From positions 28,712 through 92,711 of the forward strand of contig JAHFWL010000253.1 of assembly GCA_021292165.1 (NCBI GenBank): 64,000 nucleotides of DNA, in the 5' to 3' direction. The notes under the pieces were generated by a model. It was not told where the DNA came from. It was given only the letters and a program-made list of their open reading frames with translations, and made no database searches. Positions 52,151 through 62,873 of this stretch are shown here, piece by piece. The translations under genes were made by a program, and so were the position numbers. Source of the stretch: Shinisaurus crocodilurus. Lineage: Eukaryota > Chordata > Lepidosauria > Squamata > Shinisauridae. Position 1 is the first letter of the stretch; each line of letters opens with the position of its first letter.

Positions 52151-52292
52151 GTCGCTGACTCTCAGCCTAACCTACCTCACAGGGTTGTTGTGAGGATAAA
52201 ATGGAGAGGAGGAGGAGGATTATGTAAGCCGCCTTGGGTTCCTTTCAGGAAAAAAGGCGGGGTATAAATATAATAAATAAATAAATAAAAAT
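52151..52292 (+). mobile_element. Type A SINE, 5' truncated
   Basis: GTCGCTGACTCTCAGCCTAAC to TATAAATATAATAAATAAATA. Joined directly to the tail of the older SINE. Confidence 0.88.
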
Positions 52293-53090
52293 AATGCCAA
52301 AGAATAATCACACGAAATCTAAACCAGAGGCAGGGATTGTTCTCGTGACCACAACTTCCTCACTGCACTGTCTTCAAAACACAGCCAAAAACCTCCAGCT
52401 GGAACAAAGAGTGGGCAAGGAGAGAGAACATTGGCACCTGCCAGCATGCAGAGCAAGCAGCCTTGTCTGGACCTCAGCCAAATATCAGGACAGGGATTTT
52501 CCCCCAGCCACTTGTTGGGAAATCGCCTCTCCACTCTCCAGCGTTCAAGCTTGCAAAATCTTAGCTCTTCCTCGCCTCCCCCCTCCCTTTCCTGCCTCTC
52601 TCCACTCCAGCTGATAAATGGCCAGGACCCAGGAGTAACCAAGTACCGTACTTCCTCACTCTGTTCCAAGTGAAAGCGCGCTTCTGTGGTTCCTCCAGCC
52701 AGATGCTACTGTAGCTGTGGCCGTACTCAGTCACCAAGAGGGAGAGGAAGACACGCACACCAAAGGCTGGCCGTGCAAGGTAAGTTTCCATTTAAAATGG
52801 AGATGCCTACCATGTTCCTCCAAGGCCTGTTACTGTGTGTAGGATTTCTCAGTTTGGACTTGAGTCTTGAATGTGAACTTTTAGAAACAGGAACTTTTAA
52901 AAATTCACCTCTGCTGTACACCATGATATGCAATGGCTTATATGAACTTATTTCTGCTTTTCTTCCTCCGTTAAAAATGCACAATGAGAGGTGTGGGGGT
53001 GGGGGGGTACTTCTCTGTACTGCTGCTGCAAAATGCAAATAGCTGATACAAAGAGATATTAAGGACCAGACTAGAAGTTACACATAGATG
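52293..53090. other. Unique-looking sequence with a candidate splice donor
   Basis: No repeat recognised. GCAAG|GTAAGT at 52775-52785 is a consensus-like 5' splice site after about 500 bp of relatively GC-rich unique sequence, so a non-coding or 5' UTR exon on the plus strand is possible. No polyadenylation or promoter motif supports it further. Confidence 0.25.
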
Positions 53091-53091
53091 C

Positions 53092-53183
53092 ACAAACAAC
53101 AAAGAGTCTTGTGGCACCTTAAAGACAAACACATTTTTACAGAATAAACTTTCATCGACTAGAGTCCAATTTATCAGATGCAT
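53092..53183 (+). repeat. Repeat family Z (AAAGAGTCTTGTGGCACC)
   Basis: CAACAAAGAGTCTTGTGGCACC, TTTCATCGACTAGAGTCC and TTATCAGATGCAT. The same family occurs inverted at 54245-54373. A widespread amniote-type repeat. I do not assign a class. Confidence 0.65.
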
Positions 53184-53560
53184 GCGAGGTTACTCGGATA
53201 GTTCTTTTGAAACCTGGAGCCAGCACTGAGTCAGTCTCTTGGTACTGAACTCGGTGTACTCCCAAACAATTGTGTATAGGACTGGACTGCAGCCTAAATC
53301 AACAAGTGCAACTAGGGCTATCTGAGAAGCAGCCCAGGGAATCATTCTCCCTTTCATAAGCCAACGTGGCCATTGAGGTGGAGTCGGAGGCAACAGTGAG
53401 CGGCTACTGAGGATGATGTGATGACCAGTGAAGGGGACCCCACGTGCTCATAAACCTCTCTGATGTTCTTTAAATGAACTGTTCAGTGCGGAACAGGCAA
53501 TGTTATGTTGTTGTGTGCATTATAATTTTTATTATGTGTTATAGCTATTATTGTATTCCT
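53184..53560. other. Non-coding, nothing recognised
   Basis: No repeat or supported frame. Confidence 0.4.
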
Positions 53561-53561
53561 G

Positions 53562-53625
53562 GGTTGGATCCAGACTCAGGAAGTTGCACTCTGTTCCCAT
53601 TGAAATCAGTGGGACTAACCCTCAC
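53562..53625. repeat. Family G fragment
   Basis: GGTTGGATCCAGACTCAGG and CCCATTGAAATCAGTGGGA, as at 38810. Confidence 0.55.
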
Positions 53626-54242
53626 ACACACACACCCAGAGGAGAGGCGGTATTTGGGGGCGGCCCACTAGGGATGGAGCCCCAAACCTTTCATTTGGAG
53701 CCCCAAATCTCTGGGAGGCCCTCTGCCCACCACCCTGCTATCCATGGGCACTTGCTCAAATAAAGGTACAGGGGCCCTGATGATCTCTCTTGCATCTGAT
53801 CCCTCTGGATTAGCTGGCTTTTTGCCCACAAGTACTTCACCTCCTGCTGCCCCCCCCCCCAACATTTGAATTGTTCTGCCTGAGGTTTTTTTCTGAAACC
53901 AAATGCTGTCCTCTCCCCTGTCCATACATCCCTTTTTACAAATAGGGGTGGTCCTTAGGAGTCACAGTCCTTTAAAGACACACACACACACACAGAGTCT
54001 TTAGAGCGTATGTAAATTGGCATATGCAAATTTCTGCATCTATTTTTTTGGTCCTGTGGACCTGAGCCCCAGATCTTTTTGGTACCTAGCACCACCCCTG
54101 TCTTTTGACTCCCTCCCCCACCCCCAAAAAAGATTTGACAGCCTTTGGAGATGGTTTCCTCACAGACGCCCTGACCGTACCAGAAAAAGCTGGCCCAAAT
54201 AGTTTGGCCCATCATTAGAGGCAAGGTCAGCATGGTGAAGGT
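53626..54242. other. Non-coding, nothing classified
   Basis: Short (CA)n tracts at 53623-53635 and 53979-53994 and a C run at 53852. No gene. Confidence 0.4.
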
Positions 54243-54244
54243 AC

Positions 54245-54373
54245 ACAGCTGCTGTCTACCACTGGGCTATAGTCCACCAAAGCTTATGCCAGAATAAATT
54301 GCTTATTCTTTAAGGTGCCACAAGACTCTTTGTTGGCTTTGCTGTGATAGACTAACATGGCTGCCCCTCTGGA
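54245..54373 (-). repeat. Repeat family Z, reverse copy
   Basis: GTCCACCAAAGCTTATGCC, AAGGTGCCACAAGACTCTTTG and AGACTAACATGGCTGCCCCTC. Confidence 0.65.
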
Positions 54374-54375
54374 AA

Positions 54376-55380
54376 TACCTGCACAAGGCATTGTTGCGCC
54401 GTCATCCAGCACAGTGCCGACCGCCGCTTCCCCCTGCCTCTGATGCCTCCTCTTGATGCCTACTAAGGAGGTGAGAGCCCCTACCTCCAGTCACCACTTG
54501 GCAGTGGTGATCAAATACTGTCTCCTGCCCTACCTCACCCGCCACATCAACTGATTTAAAGAGAAAAAGAGATCAAATTGGATGGGGAGGCATGCGAAAC
54601 CTCATTTTCTAACTTATATCAAAACTGCTGTTCTTGATGAATGTACATATAAAAGCTATGCAAGCATCTTAGTGTTTTAATTCACTTGCATTGTATCATT
54701 AATCCAGGTGGTGCATACCGCTACTGAAAGTATTCCATCTCAGCTCTGATACTTGAAAAAGTTCATATCCTTTGTAAAAAACTTGCAGTCTTACAAACAC
54801 ACACACACGTACATCTTTCAGATTGTTGTAACTGGTGTTTTTTTTAATGGTGTAAAAAATTGTTTTTATAGTAGAAGCTGTGACTTTATTTTTAAGAAGA
54901 GAAAAGAGAGAGATGCCCTTTCCAAGTTCCTGCTTCCTGGTTGGCAGGAGTGATTTAGAATAGGTTGACATAATAATAAGAAAGCAAGCATTCTAACTGC
55001 ATACTAGAATATTTGCATGCAATCTCAAGGAACAGCTAGTGCCACCCCATACACTATAAAAACACTTAATAAATCTGAAGAGTACAATACCAGGGACATT
55101 TTTGCAAAACTACTTTGTCATGCTTAAGTGGATTTTTAAGATCCTGGTTCTTTGAAAAAATATATGATGCACTCATCTGGTCAGAACACTCAAATAATCA
55201 GTCATTTTTGTAAAGTTGGACAGGGAGTTTTTATATGTGAGGCTTAAATTGAGTATCGCTCTAGCTATATATGTAAATTTCTGATAATCATTTGTGGAAG
55301 GGAAAGAAGAGGAGAAGCATTTGTAATACGAATGAGCATTCTCGCCGGGGTAGGTTTTATATTCGTATTACAATCCTCAT
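54376..55380. other. Non-coding, AT-rich
   Basis: No classified repeat or gene. A small inverted pair TTGTAATACGAATGAG / ATTCGTATTACAAT lies at 55320-55373. Confidence 0.45.
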
Positions 55381-55382
55381 TG

Positions 55383-55517
55383 CAGCCTTCCCCAACCTGG
55401 TGCCCACCAGATGTGTTGGACTGCAACTCCATCAGCCCTAGCCAACATGGCCAATGATGAGGAGTGATGGGACTTGGAGTCCAAAACATCTGGGGAATGC
55501 CACGTTGGGGAAGGCTG
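55383..55517. repeat. Palindromic hAT-type MITE
   Basis: 135-bp hairpin, ends CAGCCTTCCCCAACCTGG and ACGTTGGGGAAGGCTG. Flanks (CCTCATTG and CCCACTGG) do not match well. Confidence 0.82.
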
Positions 55518-55519
55518 CC

Positions 55520-56299
55520 CACTGGAACAAGAGCTGTTTTAAGCCTGGTGTGTGAATGCAGAGTTACAGTCTCATGAGCTCATGCATACAGAGGACAGAC
55601 ATGTGCAGTGGTTTGGGATTTTACAGTGGTGCAGTGGTAAATTTTGAAGTGCAGGCGCTCATCATGACAGTCCCCATAGCCACGCCCCCAAAGAGAGTCC
55701 AAAATTGTAGGCAGCTGTGTTGATCCATGTCAACAATCCAGTTCTAGCAGTTTTCATCTCTACCAGGAGCAGGTCTTTTATAAAGCCATTATGAAACCAG
55801 ATGCCGCAGCCCACCATGGGTGAGTCCCAACAACCAGCGAGCCACTAGGCGAGAGCAGCAAAATCCCCTCGCTGCTCTCGCCAAGTGGCTCTCGGGGGAC
55901 TGCCATTGCCAGCAGTTCCCAAAGTGCCAAAGTCCCTCTCCTCGACGTGGCTCCCTCCCCTTTTTTTGGGGGGGGAGATCATGAAAGCCGGCAGGAGAGC
56001 CAGCTTTTGCAATCCCTTTAAGGGGCAGGCATGAGCTGCCACTTCCAAGTTCTCAGCGGCACCTTGGAGGGGCTGCTGGCTCCTGCCCACTAATTTTATT
56101 ATTATTATTTTTATGCCTGCAAATGGGCACCAAGTATTTTCTTTTCCCCTTCTTCTTCACCCCTGTTTTGCAAAAGTGCTCTTTCGCTGAAGCGCAACGG
56201 GGGCAACTTCCAGCCTCAGCTGGGGCAATGTGCAGGGGGCTGCCCGCTGCAAGGGGGCAGTGGGAAGCCCCCTGTACAATGCCACAGCCAGGGCTGGAA
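55520..56299. other. Non-coding, becoming GC-rich
   Basis: AGCAGCGAGGGGATTTTGCT-like complementarity at 55850-55885 (GAGAGCAGCAAAATC / GCTGCTCTCGCC). No gene or classified repeat. Confidence 0.4.
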
Positions 56300-56720
56300 A
56301 TCCATTCCCCCCTTGCTTTCAATGGGAGGCTCGCGGAAGGCGAGCCACCCATTGAAAGCAAAGGTGCCTGGGATCTTTTGCCGAGAAGGGGGTGTTTTTT
56401 GCAAATGGCACCTCCTTTGCGGCAAGAGCCTCCTCTTTTTGTTTTATCCCCCTGTAGTCAGCATGGGGGGGGCACGTTTGCCCTTTGTCCCAAGCCTCTG
56501 AGGGCTCGGGGAAGGGTCAAGCTGCCCCCCCCACCTTTTTTAAAGGGAAACCCCATTTGACAGTTGTCAAACTTCAGCTGTCAAACTTTGGGGTCCCTTT
56601 AAAAAGAGGGTTTTGGGTGGGAATTGGATGGATTTAGACTGGGACATACCTCTGAGTATGTCCCAGTGCCAGTCCAACTCCCCCCCCCATCCCACTCAAA
56701 CCCCCCTTTTTAGTCCTGAG
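56300..56720. repeat. Cluster of three palindromes
   Basis: (1) 56313-56334 and 56340-56362: TTGCTTTCAATGGGAGGCTC against GAGCCACCCATTGAAAGCAA, a 5-bp loop. (2) 56538-56606: TTTAAAGGGAAACCCC against GGGGTCCCTTTAAA, with GACAGTTGTC and CAGCTGTC inside. (3) 56637-56672: GACTGGGACATAC against GTATGTCCCAGTGCC. Probably parts of a decayed palindromic DNA element. Confidence 0.65.
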
Positions 56721-57248
56721 CTATACAGCAGCTGCCTTTTCAGCACCATCTGGAGAACCCATCCTAGGGGCTGAGCCAGTCACTTATTTGCACGATGGGT
56801 CTAGTTTTCTCGGAACAAGTAGCATCTCCTTCCCAGGTATATTTTTAAAGGAAAGAACTGGTTAAAGGGGAATGGCTTCAGTTTGCTGGTTTCTGCTGTA
56901 ATGTAGGAGGTTCAACGTGATACATTTGATGCAATTTACAGCCAGTTCCGTAATTACATTTGATTTGCAAGTGTGGATAGGACTTACCACAGGGTCCTAT
57001 TTATAGGAGCACTGCCCCTTTCGAGCACCCAGACATTCTGGGATGAGTCGTACTTTACCAGAAGTTGAGGTTAGTGTGACCAGGTACCAAAGAGCACAGG
57101 CCTATGAAGATGGAATTTCAGCAAATGCTGCAGCATTTCTCATCCCTGCCAAATATGATCACCTGTCAACATTACCTCCTCTATATTACTATTAGAAATA
57201 CAGGAGCCCTGTGCTCTTTTGCCTCCTATAGCAATAAATATTCTGTGA
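56721..57248. other. Non-coding, nothing recognised
   Basis: No repeat or supported frame. Confidence 0.4.
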
Positions 57249-57249
57249 T

Positions 57250-57677
57250 CTGGTTCACACCTGGTTATTTAAACCATGGTTAACCCTACCCAGGGTTTGT
57301 CCAGCAGATGATGGAACAAACAGCAGTTTGTTTTCTCAACCTCTGGGTTGTTTGTTTCCCTCCTCCTTCACCCACTACCTCCCTGTATTCCAGATGCCCT
57401 TGCAACACTGTAGTACTGGCATATAGAGCGGCTGGGTTGTTGTTGTTTTTACCACTCTTGCCGGTCACCTCTGTAGCCTGGCAAAAACAACCCATGAACA
57501 ACCAACGGTTCTGGATTCATACATAATGACAAGCGATGATTAAACAGTCCAGAATTCACAACCCCAAAACAAACCATGGGTTCTTTTTCTGGGTTGTTCG
57601 TGGTTAACATGGCTGGGTTTGCACAACACAACCCAGAATTCAACAACCCATATCATCAGCATTACATGTGAATCCAG
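57250..57677. repeat. Palindromic MITE, AACCC type
   Basis: The ends CTGGTTCACACCTGG and ACATGTGAATCCAG pair. GGTTGTTTG/GGGTTGTTGTTG on the left and AACAACCC on the right, with AACCACGAACAACCCAG also as in 14760. Confidence 0.65.
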
Positions 57678-57904
57678 CCTGTGGCAAACTAATGTAGAAG
57701 AGATTCACACAGCCAAGATGCATGTTATCCAATTGGTGAGTCAGCACCTTTCACATGAAATGAGAACCAGGGACTACATTCCATTTATGTTACACGCAAT
57801 GGTGGTGGGCGTGCGAGAGGGTGTACTAATGTGCAGATAATCCACGTACCTGGACCATTTGTGAACTAACGCTTAGTATGAAAATGTGCTGGAAGATGTA
57901 ACAG

Positions 57905-58135
57905 TGACATCTGTGAGCTTTTCTGCAAGAGGCATTTATTGTGCGCTTGTGATTCCTTACTCACAGTTGTTTACAGGTTCTTTAGTCAACACGGTGATCC
58001 TCCAGCTTGGCTTCTGTTTTTTTAAGAGCACATTCCCCTGGAGGGTTTTAGAGCAGAGAAAATTTCTGAAAGTGAAAGCACTACTTCTGTTTTCACACTA
58101 TTCTGCTATAGCAGAGCGTCACCTAAAGGTTTTGT
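57905..58135 (-). repeat. Dispersed repeat family X
   Basis: AGAGGCATTTATTGTGCGCTTG, TTACTCACAGTTGTTTACAGG and AGAGCGTCACCTAAAGG. Same orientation as 22450. Confidence 0.7.
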
Positions 58136-58173
58136 AGTGGAAAAGCAGGAAAGGAAAAGGTCTTTGTGTAGAG

Positions 58174-58309
58174 CAGGGCTCTCCAACGTTGGGTCCTCAG
58201 ATGTTGCTGGCCTACAGCTCCCAGCATACCCAGCCAGCCTGGCTAATGGCAAGGGATACTGGGAGCTGTAGTCCAGCAACATCTGGGGACCCAAGGTTGG
58301 AGAGCCCTG
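58174..58309. mobile_element. Palindromic hAT-type MITE with exact 8-bp duplication
   Basis: 136-bp hairpin with ends CAGGGCTCTCCAACGTTGGG and CCCAAGGTTGGAGAGCCCTG. GTGTAGAG at 58166-58173 and 58310-58317. Confidence 0.93.
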
Positions 58310-58317
58310 GTGTAGAG

Positions 58318-59448
58318 CATAGCTCTCAATTCTGCGATGAAACCAAAAGTAGATACAATGATTAACAGCCTTGTGCAGAAAAGCTTTGTTTCAACTATGG
58401 TGTTGCAAAAAATGTATTGGGTTTGCATTTTAATGCAAGTTACCCAATTCACAAATCCCAGACCCAAACACAAACACAAATGCAATTTGTGGTTGGAAAT
58501 CTATACATTTCCAAGTTTGCAATGCATTTCACCACACCACCCCCAAACATGCACACATTTTCAATGGATACATGAATACAAAACTGTACGTTTAAAAAAC
58601 ATGCCTGTTTTAAAAATGCAAAGAAAAACATGTTTTCTGGGGAACATGGGCGGGAGAAAGGCTCGTAATCCGATGTGGAACCAGGATGGATTGGAAAAAT
58701 GAGAACCTGAACAAGACTGAGGTTGATGGATTCACCCTTCACTAGTTTTAACTTCTTATATTTATTGATCTGTTCATTTATTCAAATATTTAGATGCCAC
58801 CTTTCAGGGCAAAGCCCTCCCAAGAACGCTCACATTCATTCTCCTTCTCTCTCTCTCTCTCTCTAGATAGAATTTTATTAATTGACTTTGTTATGCACTC
58901 TGAGTGTCAATGTGTTCATTTTATTAGTATCTATGTATGTGTCATTAGCCCAAGAAATCAACCCTCCTCCATCTCCACCCTACCCACCGTGGTCTCCTCC
59001 CAGCTGTATCTTAGCGGTCAACCAGTCTGAGCTTGCCCTGCCTCTTCTGGAAATACTTGTTACCCAGGTGCTGACTGCCCTTTCCAGAAGGATGGGCCCA
59101 TTGTTTGTTATCCATCCAAGACCCAGCTACAGAGCCAAGTTTTTGATTCAGCTCTCATTGTTTCTGCCCATCTGTGATTTGTCAGATTATGGCAGAAGAA
59201 TGTTTTTGATCTGGGAACACAAGATTACGCAAAGGCCTTGAGAGCCGCTGCACTTGGAGTTGACAGGGATGGAGAAGCCGGACACGCATTTCCAGAAATG
59301 ACAAAGCAGGGAAATAATAGAGTTTGCTTTTTGTGCACAAATACCCAGTGAGGAACAGAGAAGCAAGAAACAAGAAACTACTCAACAAACAAATAAAAAA
59401 AATGCAAAGGGAGACACTAAAATAAAGTTTGATGTGCATTTTAACATG

Positions 59449-59458
<10 letters not shown>
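58318..59458. other. Non-coding, short (TC)n run
   Basis: (TC)n at 58843-58865. A 119-codon frame (58882-59241) starts with a hydrophobic stretch but shows no domain. Confidence 0.4.

Positions 59459-59537
<79 letters not shown>
59459..59537. repeat. (ATT)n microsatellite
   Basis: About 79 bp of ATT units with one interruption, ending in the TTTATATACCGCCC start of a LINE tail. Confidence 0.95.
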
Positions 59538-59538
<1 letters not shown>

Positions 59539-59590
59539 TATATACCGCCCAACAGCTGAAGCTCTCTGGGCAGTTAGAATGATGACTCCT
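59538..59590 (-). mobile_element. LINE 3' tail
   Basis: TATATACCGCCCAACAGCTGAAGC and CTCTGGGCAGTT match the 18490-18540 tail. Confidence 0.6.
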
Positions 59591-59774
59591 GGTTTGCAAC
59601 TGAGCTTTAAAAATACTAGCACTAACTTGTGTTAAGAGAACTGCACTAATATCTGGCCGTTTTGTTTTCAATATCAGCCTTATTATAAGAACCAAACTAG
59701 CAAAGGGCCCGTCTATATGAGGGACTGAACGTTCTGACATAGTAGCTAATAGCTGCCATATGCTTCTATGAGAG

Positions 59775-60110
59775 CAGGGCCGGCATCAAGGGTAGGTATG
59801 GTTGGACACCTGCCGAGGGCCCACATCCAAGCAGGGGCCTACTGACAAGAGGCCGCTGAAGTTGCTCCTCTCCTTCGCCAGAAACTGCTTGTTCACCTGC
59901 CCCTCTCGCTCTGGCCCAGGCACTGCTGGTGGTGCTTGCCTGTCAAGCAAGCAAGAGGTAGTTAGTAGTGATGAGAAAGAGGATGAGGAGCAATAGCAGT
60001 TGGTGACAATGGCGGTGAGAAGGTAGACCCACTGAGGGAGGGGGCCCACTTTGGGAGGGGGCCCACTGAGGGTGTCTTGCCGAAGGGCCCTCAGAAACCT
60101 GGAACCGGCA
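59775..60110 (+). mobile_element. hAT family B
   Basis: Starts CAGGGCCGGCATCAAGGGTA and ends TGGAACCGGCA with the last bases decayed. Flanks TATGAGAG (59767-59774) and about CATGAGAG (60109-60116) agree at seven of eight. An internal duplication of GGGGGCCCACT lies at 60040-60066. Confidence 0.82.
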
Positions 60111-60347
60111 TGAGAGAGTCAACAAAGCAGCTGCACATGATAACACAGCTTATATGGGAACAAAAGCATTGCCACCCACCCAGCCAGCCAGCCCCATGGC
60201 ATCAGTTATTTATTTTATTTATTATATTTATCAATCGCCCATCTGGCCGGTCACCCGGCCACCCTGGGCGATATACAACCAAAATACAACAAAACAACAC
60301 AATAAAATATAATAATTAAAACAATATAAAAAATTCTTATTAAAAAC

Positions 60348-62873
60348 CTAACCCACCCCATATTCCCGCCTGAACAGCCATGTTTTAAATGCACGGCGGA
60401 AGCTCATCACGGAGGGGGCATGGCGAAGGTCACTAGGGAGGGAGTTCCATAATGTGGGGGCCGCCACAGAGAAGGCCCTCTTCCTAGTCCCCACCAGCCT
60501 GGCTGCTCTGGCTGATGGGATAAGGAGAAGGCCGTCCGTGGCAGACCTTGTTGAGGGGCCTACTTGATGTTGCTGGAGGCGCTCCTTGAGATAAGCTGGG
60601 CCGGAGCCGTATAGGGTTTTAAAGGTCAACACCAACACCTTGAATTCGGCTCGGCAAGCAACTGGTAGCCAGTGCAACTCATTAAGCACTGACATGATGT
60701 GATCACGCCGGCGGCTGCCCTTAATCAGGCGAGCCGCCGCGTTCTGTACCAGCTGAAGCTTCCGGACCGTCTTCAAGGGTAACCCCACGTAGAGCGCATT
60801 ACAGTAGTCTAGGCGAGAGGAGACCAAGGCATGAACCACTGATGGGAGCAGGTGATTAGGAAGGTAGGGGCGCAGCTGCCGTATCAGATGGAGTTGATAC
60901 AGCGCCGCCCGGCTCACAGCTGACACCTGAGCCTCCATGGACAGCTGGGAGTCTAGAATGACCCCCAAGCTGCGGACCTGGTCCTTCAGGGGTAGATGTA
61001 CCCCATTCAGCACCAGGTCAACATCCCCTAACCTTCCCTTGTCCCCCACCAGAAGTACCTCGGTCTTGTCGGGGTTCAGTTTCAGCATGTTCCTTCCCAT
61101 CCAGCCAGCCACTGACTCCAGGCACTTGGACAGGGTCTCAACGGCCAACCTCGGTGAGGACTTAAAACAGAGGTAGAGCCGCGTGTCATCCGCATACTGA
61201 TGACACTGCACCCCAAACCTCCTGATGATAGCTCCCAGCGGCTTGAGGTAGATGTTGAATAACATCGGGGAGAGGATGGAACCCTGCGGCACTCCACAAG
61301 TGAGCAGCCGAGGGTCCAAAGCCTCCTCCCCAAGAACTACCCTCTGATACCTTCCAGAGAGGAAGGACCGGAACCACTGCAATACAGTGCCTCCCAAGCC
61401 CAACCCCTCCAGACGGTCCAGGACCAGGAGGATACCGTGGTCAACGGTATCAAAAGCCGCTGAGAGATCGAGGAGGACTAGAAAGGAGCATTCGCCCCTA
61501 TCCAAAGCCCTCCTCATATCATCCACCAAGGCGACCAAGGCCGTCTCCGTCCCATGTCCAGACCTGAAGCCCGACTGGCACGGATCTAAATAATCGGCTT
61601 CATCCAAGTGTGCCTTCAACTGAGCACCCACCACCCGCTCGATCACCTTGCCCAGAAATGGTAAATTGGAGACTGGGCGAAAGTTGTTTAAATCCTGGGG
61701 ATCCAAGGAGGGATTCTTTAGAAGCGGTCTTATTACTGCCTCCTTGAGGGCTGATGGCATCACTCCCTCCTCAAGGGAGGCATTCACCACCGCCTTGATC
61801 CCCTCACCTAGTCTCTCCCTGCAGCTCATGATGAGCCAGGACGGGCAAGGATCAAGCAAGCAGGTGGTCGGCCTCACAAATGAAAGCACCTTGTCCACTT
61901 CATCAGAAGGAAGAAGCCGAAACCGATCCCACAAAACCGGTCTGCCATTGGCCTCCTCCCGCTCACTCCCTGTGTCCACGACGTACGCTATCCCACTCCT
62001 AATCCGATCGATTTTATCTGCGAAGTGCTTCGCTAAAGCCTCACAGGAGGCTTTTGACTGTTCCAGTGGGTCCGGAGCGACTGGACCGACCAGACTCCGG
62101 ACCACTTGGAACAGCCTCCTGGGGCAGCACTCTGCAGACGCAATGGAGGCAGCATAGAAATTCTTTTTTGCTGCCTTCACCGCCACCTGGTAGGCTGAAG
62201 ATGCAGCTCTAACCCGTGTTCGATCGTCTTCGGAGCGGGAATTTCGCCATCGGCGCTCTAGCTTTCTTCTCACCTCTTGTTTCAGAGCTTGCAGCGACGG
62301 AGTGAACCATGGCGCCGCGCGAGCTCTTTTTAGGCGAAGAGGGTGCTTCGGGGCAACTCGGTCTAATGCCCTGGTGATTGCAGCATTCCAGTCATCCACC
62401 AGGGTCTCGACCGAGCTACCGTTTGTGTGCTCCAATTCCCCAAGCGCGTTCAGGAATCCATCCGGATCCATAAGACGCCTGGGGCGGACCATCCTAATAG
62501 GTCCCTCACCCCTGCAGAGGGGTTGTGGTACCAAGAAATCCAACCCCACCAGATAGTGATCTGAACATGACAAGGGGGTGGTGGATATACCCCCGATTTC
62601 CAGATCATTTCCCCCCTCTCCAGAAACAAAAACCAAGTCCAGCGCATGACCGGCTACATGGGTAGGTCCAGTTAATACAGGGTGCAGCTCCCAGGAAGCC
62701 ATGGTCTTCATGAAGTCCCGAGGTGCCCCCGTGAGGGCAGCCCCCGAATGCACGTTGAAGTCCCCCAACACCAATAGCCTGGGGGACAACACACGCACAT
62801 CAGAGACCACCTCCAGCACCTCGGCCAGGGAGTCTGTCGTGCAGCGGGGTGGACGGTACCAGGACCGGTGCAA
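60348..62873 (-). CDS. L2 ORF2 protein, main part (endonuclease end, reverse transcriptase)
   Basis: An 841-codon frame without stops. The protein nicks chromosomal DNA and reverse-transcribes its own RNA there. Endonuclease motifs: LLVLGDFNVH at residues 34-42 and CSDHYLVG at 103-110. Reverse transcriptase: FRPVSNLPFLGKVIERVV from residue 398, LDLSAAFDTVDH at 468-479 (first catalytic Asp), GVPQGSILSPMLFNIYL at 527-543 and YADDTRLYL at 560-568 (catalytic DD), then LNPDKTEVLLVG near 609. It ends LWNSLPSDLRHA...WLFRREYGVG. The RT blocks match the L2 clade of the CR1/Jockey group. The first five residues are hAT-derived. The native reading comes from upstream (63025-63553). No CpG-decay stops, so it is young. 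Confidence 0.93.
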   Translation of the reverse strand: MHRSWYRPPRCTTDSLAEVLEVVSDVRVLSPRLLVLGDFNVHSGAALTGAPRDFMKTMASWELHPVLTGPTHVAGHALDLVFVSGEGGNDLEIGGISTTPLSCSDHYLVGLDFLVPQPLCRGEGPIRMVRPRRLMDPDGFLNALGELEHTNGSSVETLVDDWNAAITRALDRVAPKHPLRLKRARAAPWFTPSLQALKQEVRRKLERRWRNSRSEDDRTRVRAASSAYQVAVKAAKKNFYAASIASAECCPRRLFQVVRSLVGPVAPDPLEQSKASCEALAKHFADKIDRIRSGIAYVVDTGSEREEANGRPVLWDRFRLLPSDEVDKVLSFVRPTTCLLDPCPSWLIMSCRERLGEGIKAVVNASLEEGVMPSALKEAVIRPLLKNPSLDPQDLNNFRPVSNLPFLGKVIERVVGAQLKAHLDEADYLDPCQSGFRSGHGTETALVALVDDMRRALDRGECSFLVLLDLSAAFDTVDHGILLVLDRLEGLGLGGTVLQWFRSFLSGRYQRVVLGEEALDPRLLTCGVPQGSILSPMLFNIYLKPLGAIIRRFGVQCHQYADDTRLYLCFKSSPRLAVETLSKCLESVAGWMGRNMLKLNPDKTEVLLVGDKGRLGDVDLVLNGVHLPLKDQVRSLGVILDSQLSMEAQVSAVSRAALYQLHLIRQLRPYLPNHLLPSVVHALVSSRLDYCNALYVGLPLKTVRKLQLVQNAAARLIKGSRRRDHIMSVLNELHWLPVACRAEFKVLVLTFKTLYGSGPAYLKERLQQHQVGPSTRSATDGLLLIPSARAARLVGTRKRAFSVAAPTLWNSLPSDLRHAPSVMSFRRAFKTWLFRREYGVG

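Noticed and set aside
52561..52791. Reverse frame reading ARPAFGVRVFLSLLVTEYGH as a possible coding exon
   Set aside because: Looks protein-like, but I recognise no family and the flanking splice signals on that strand are weak. Noted only as unique sequence.
58882..59241. 119-codon frame with a signal-peptide-like start
   Set aside because: No domain, Pro-rich middle, starts in a TC-rich tract. Considered chance.
61387..62157. Plus-strand frames of 68-169 codons across the L2
   Set aside because: Antisense shadows of the L2 reverse transcriptase frame.
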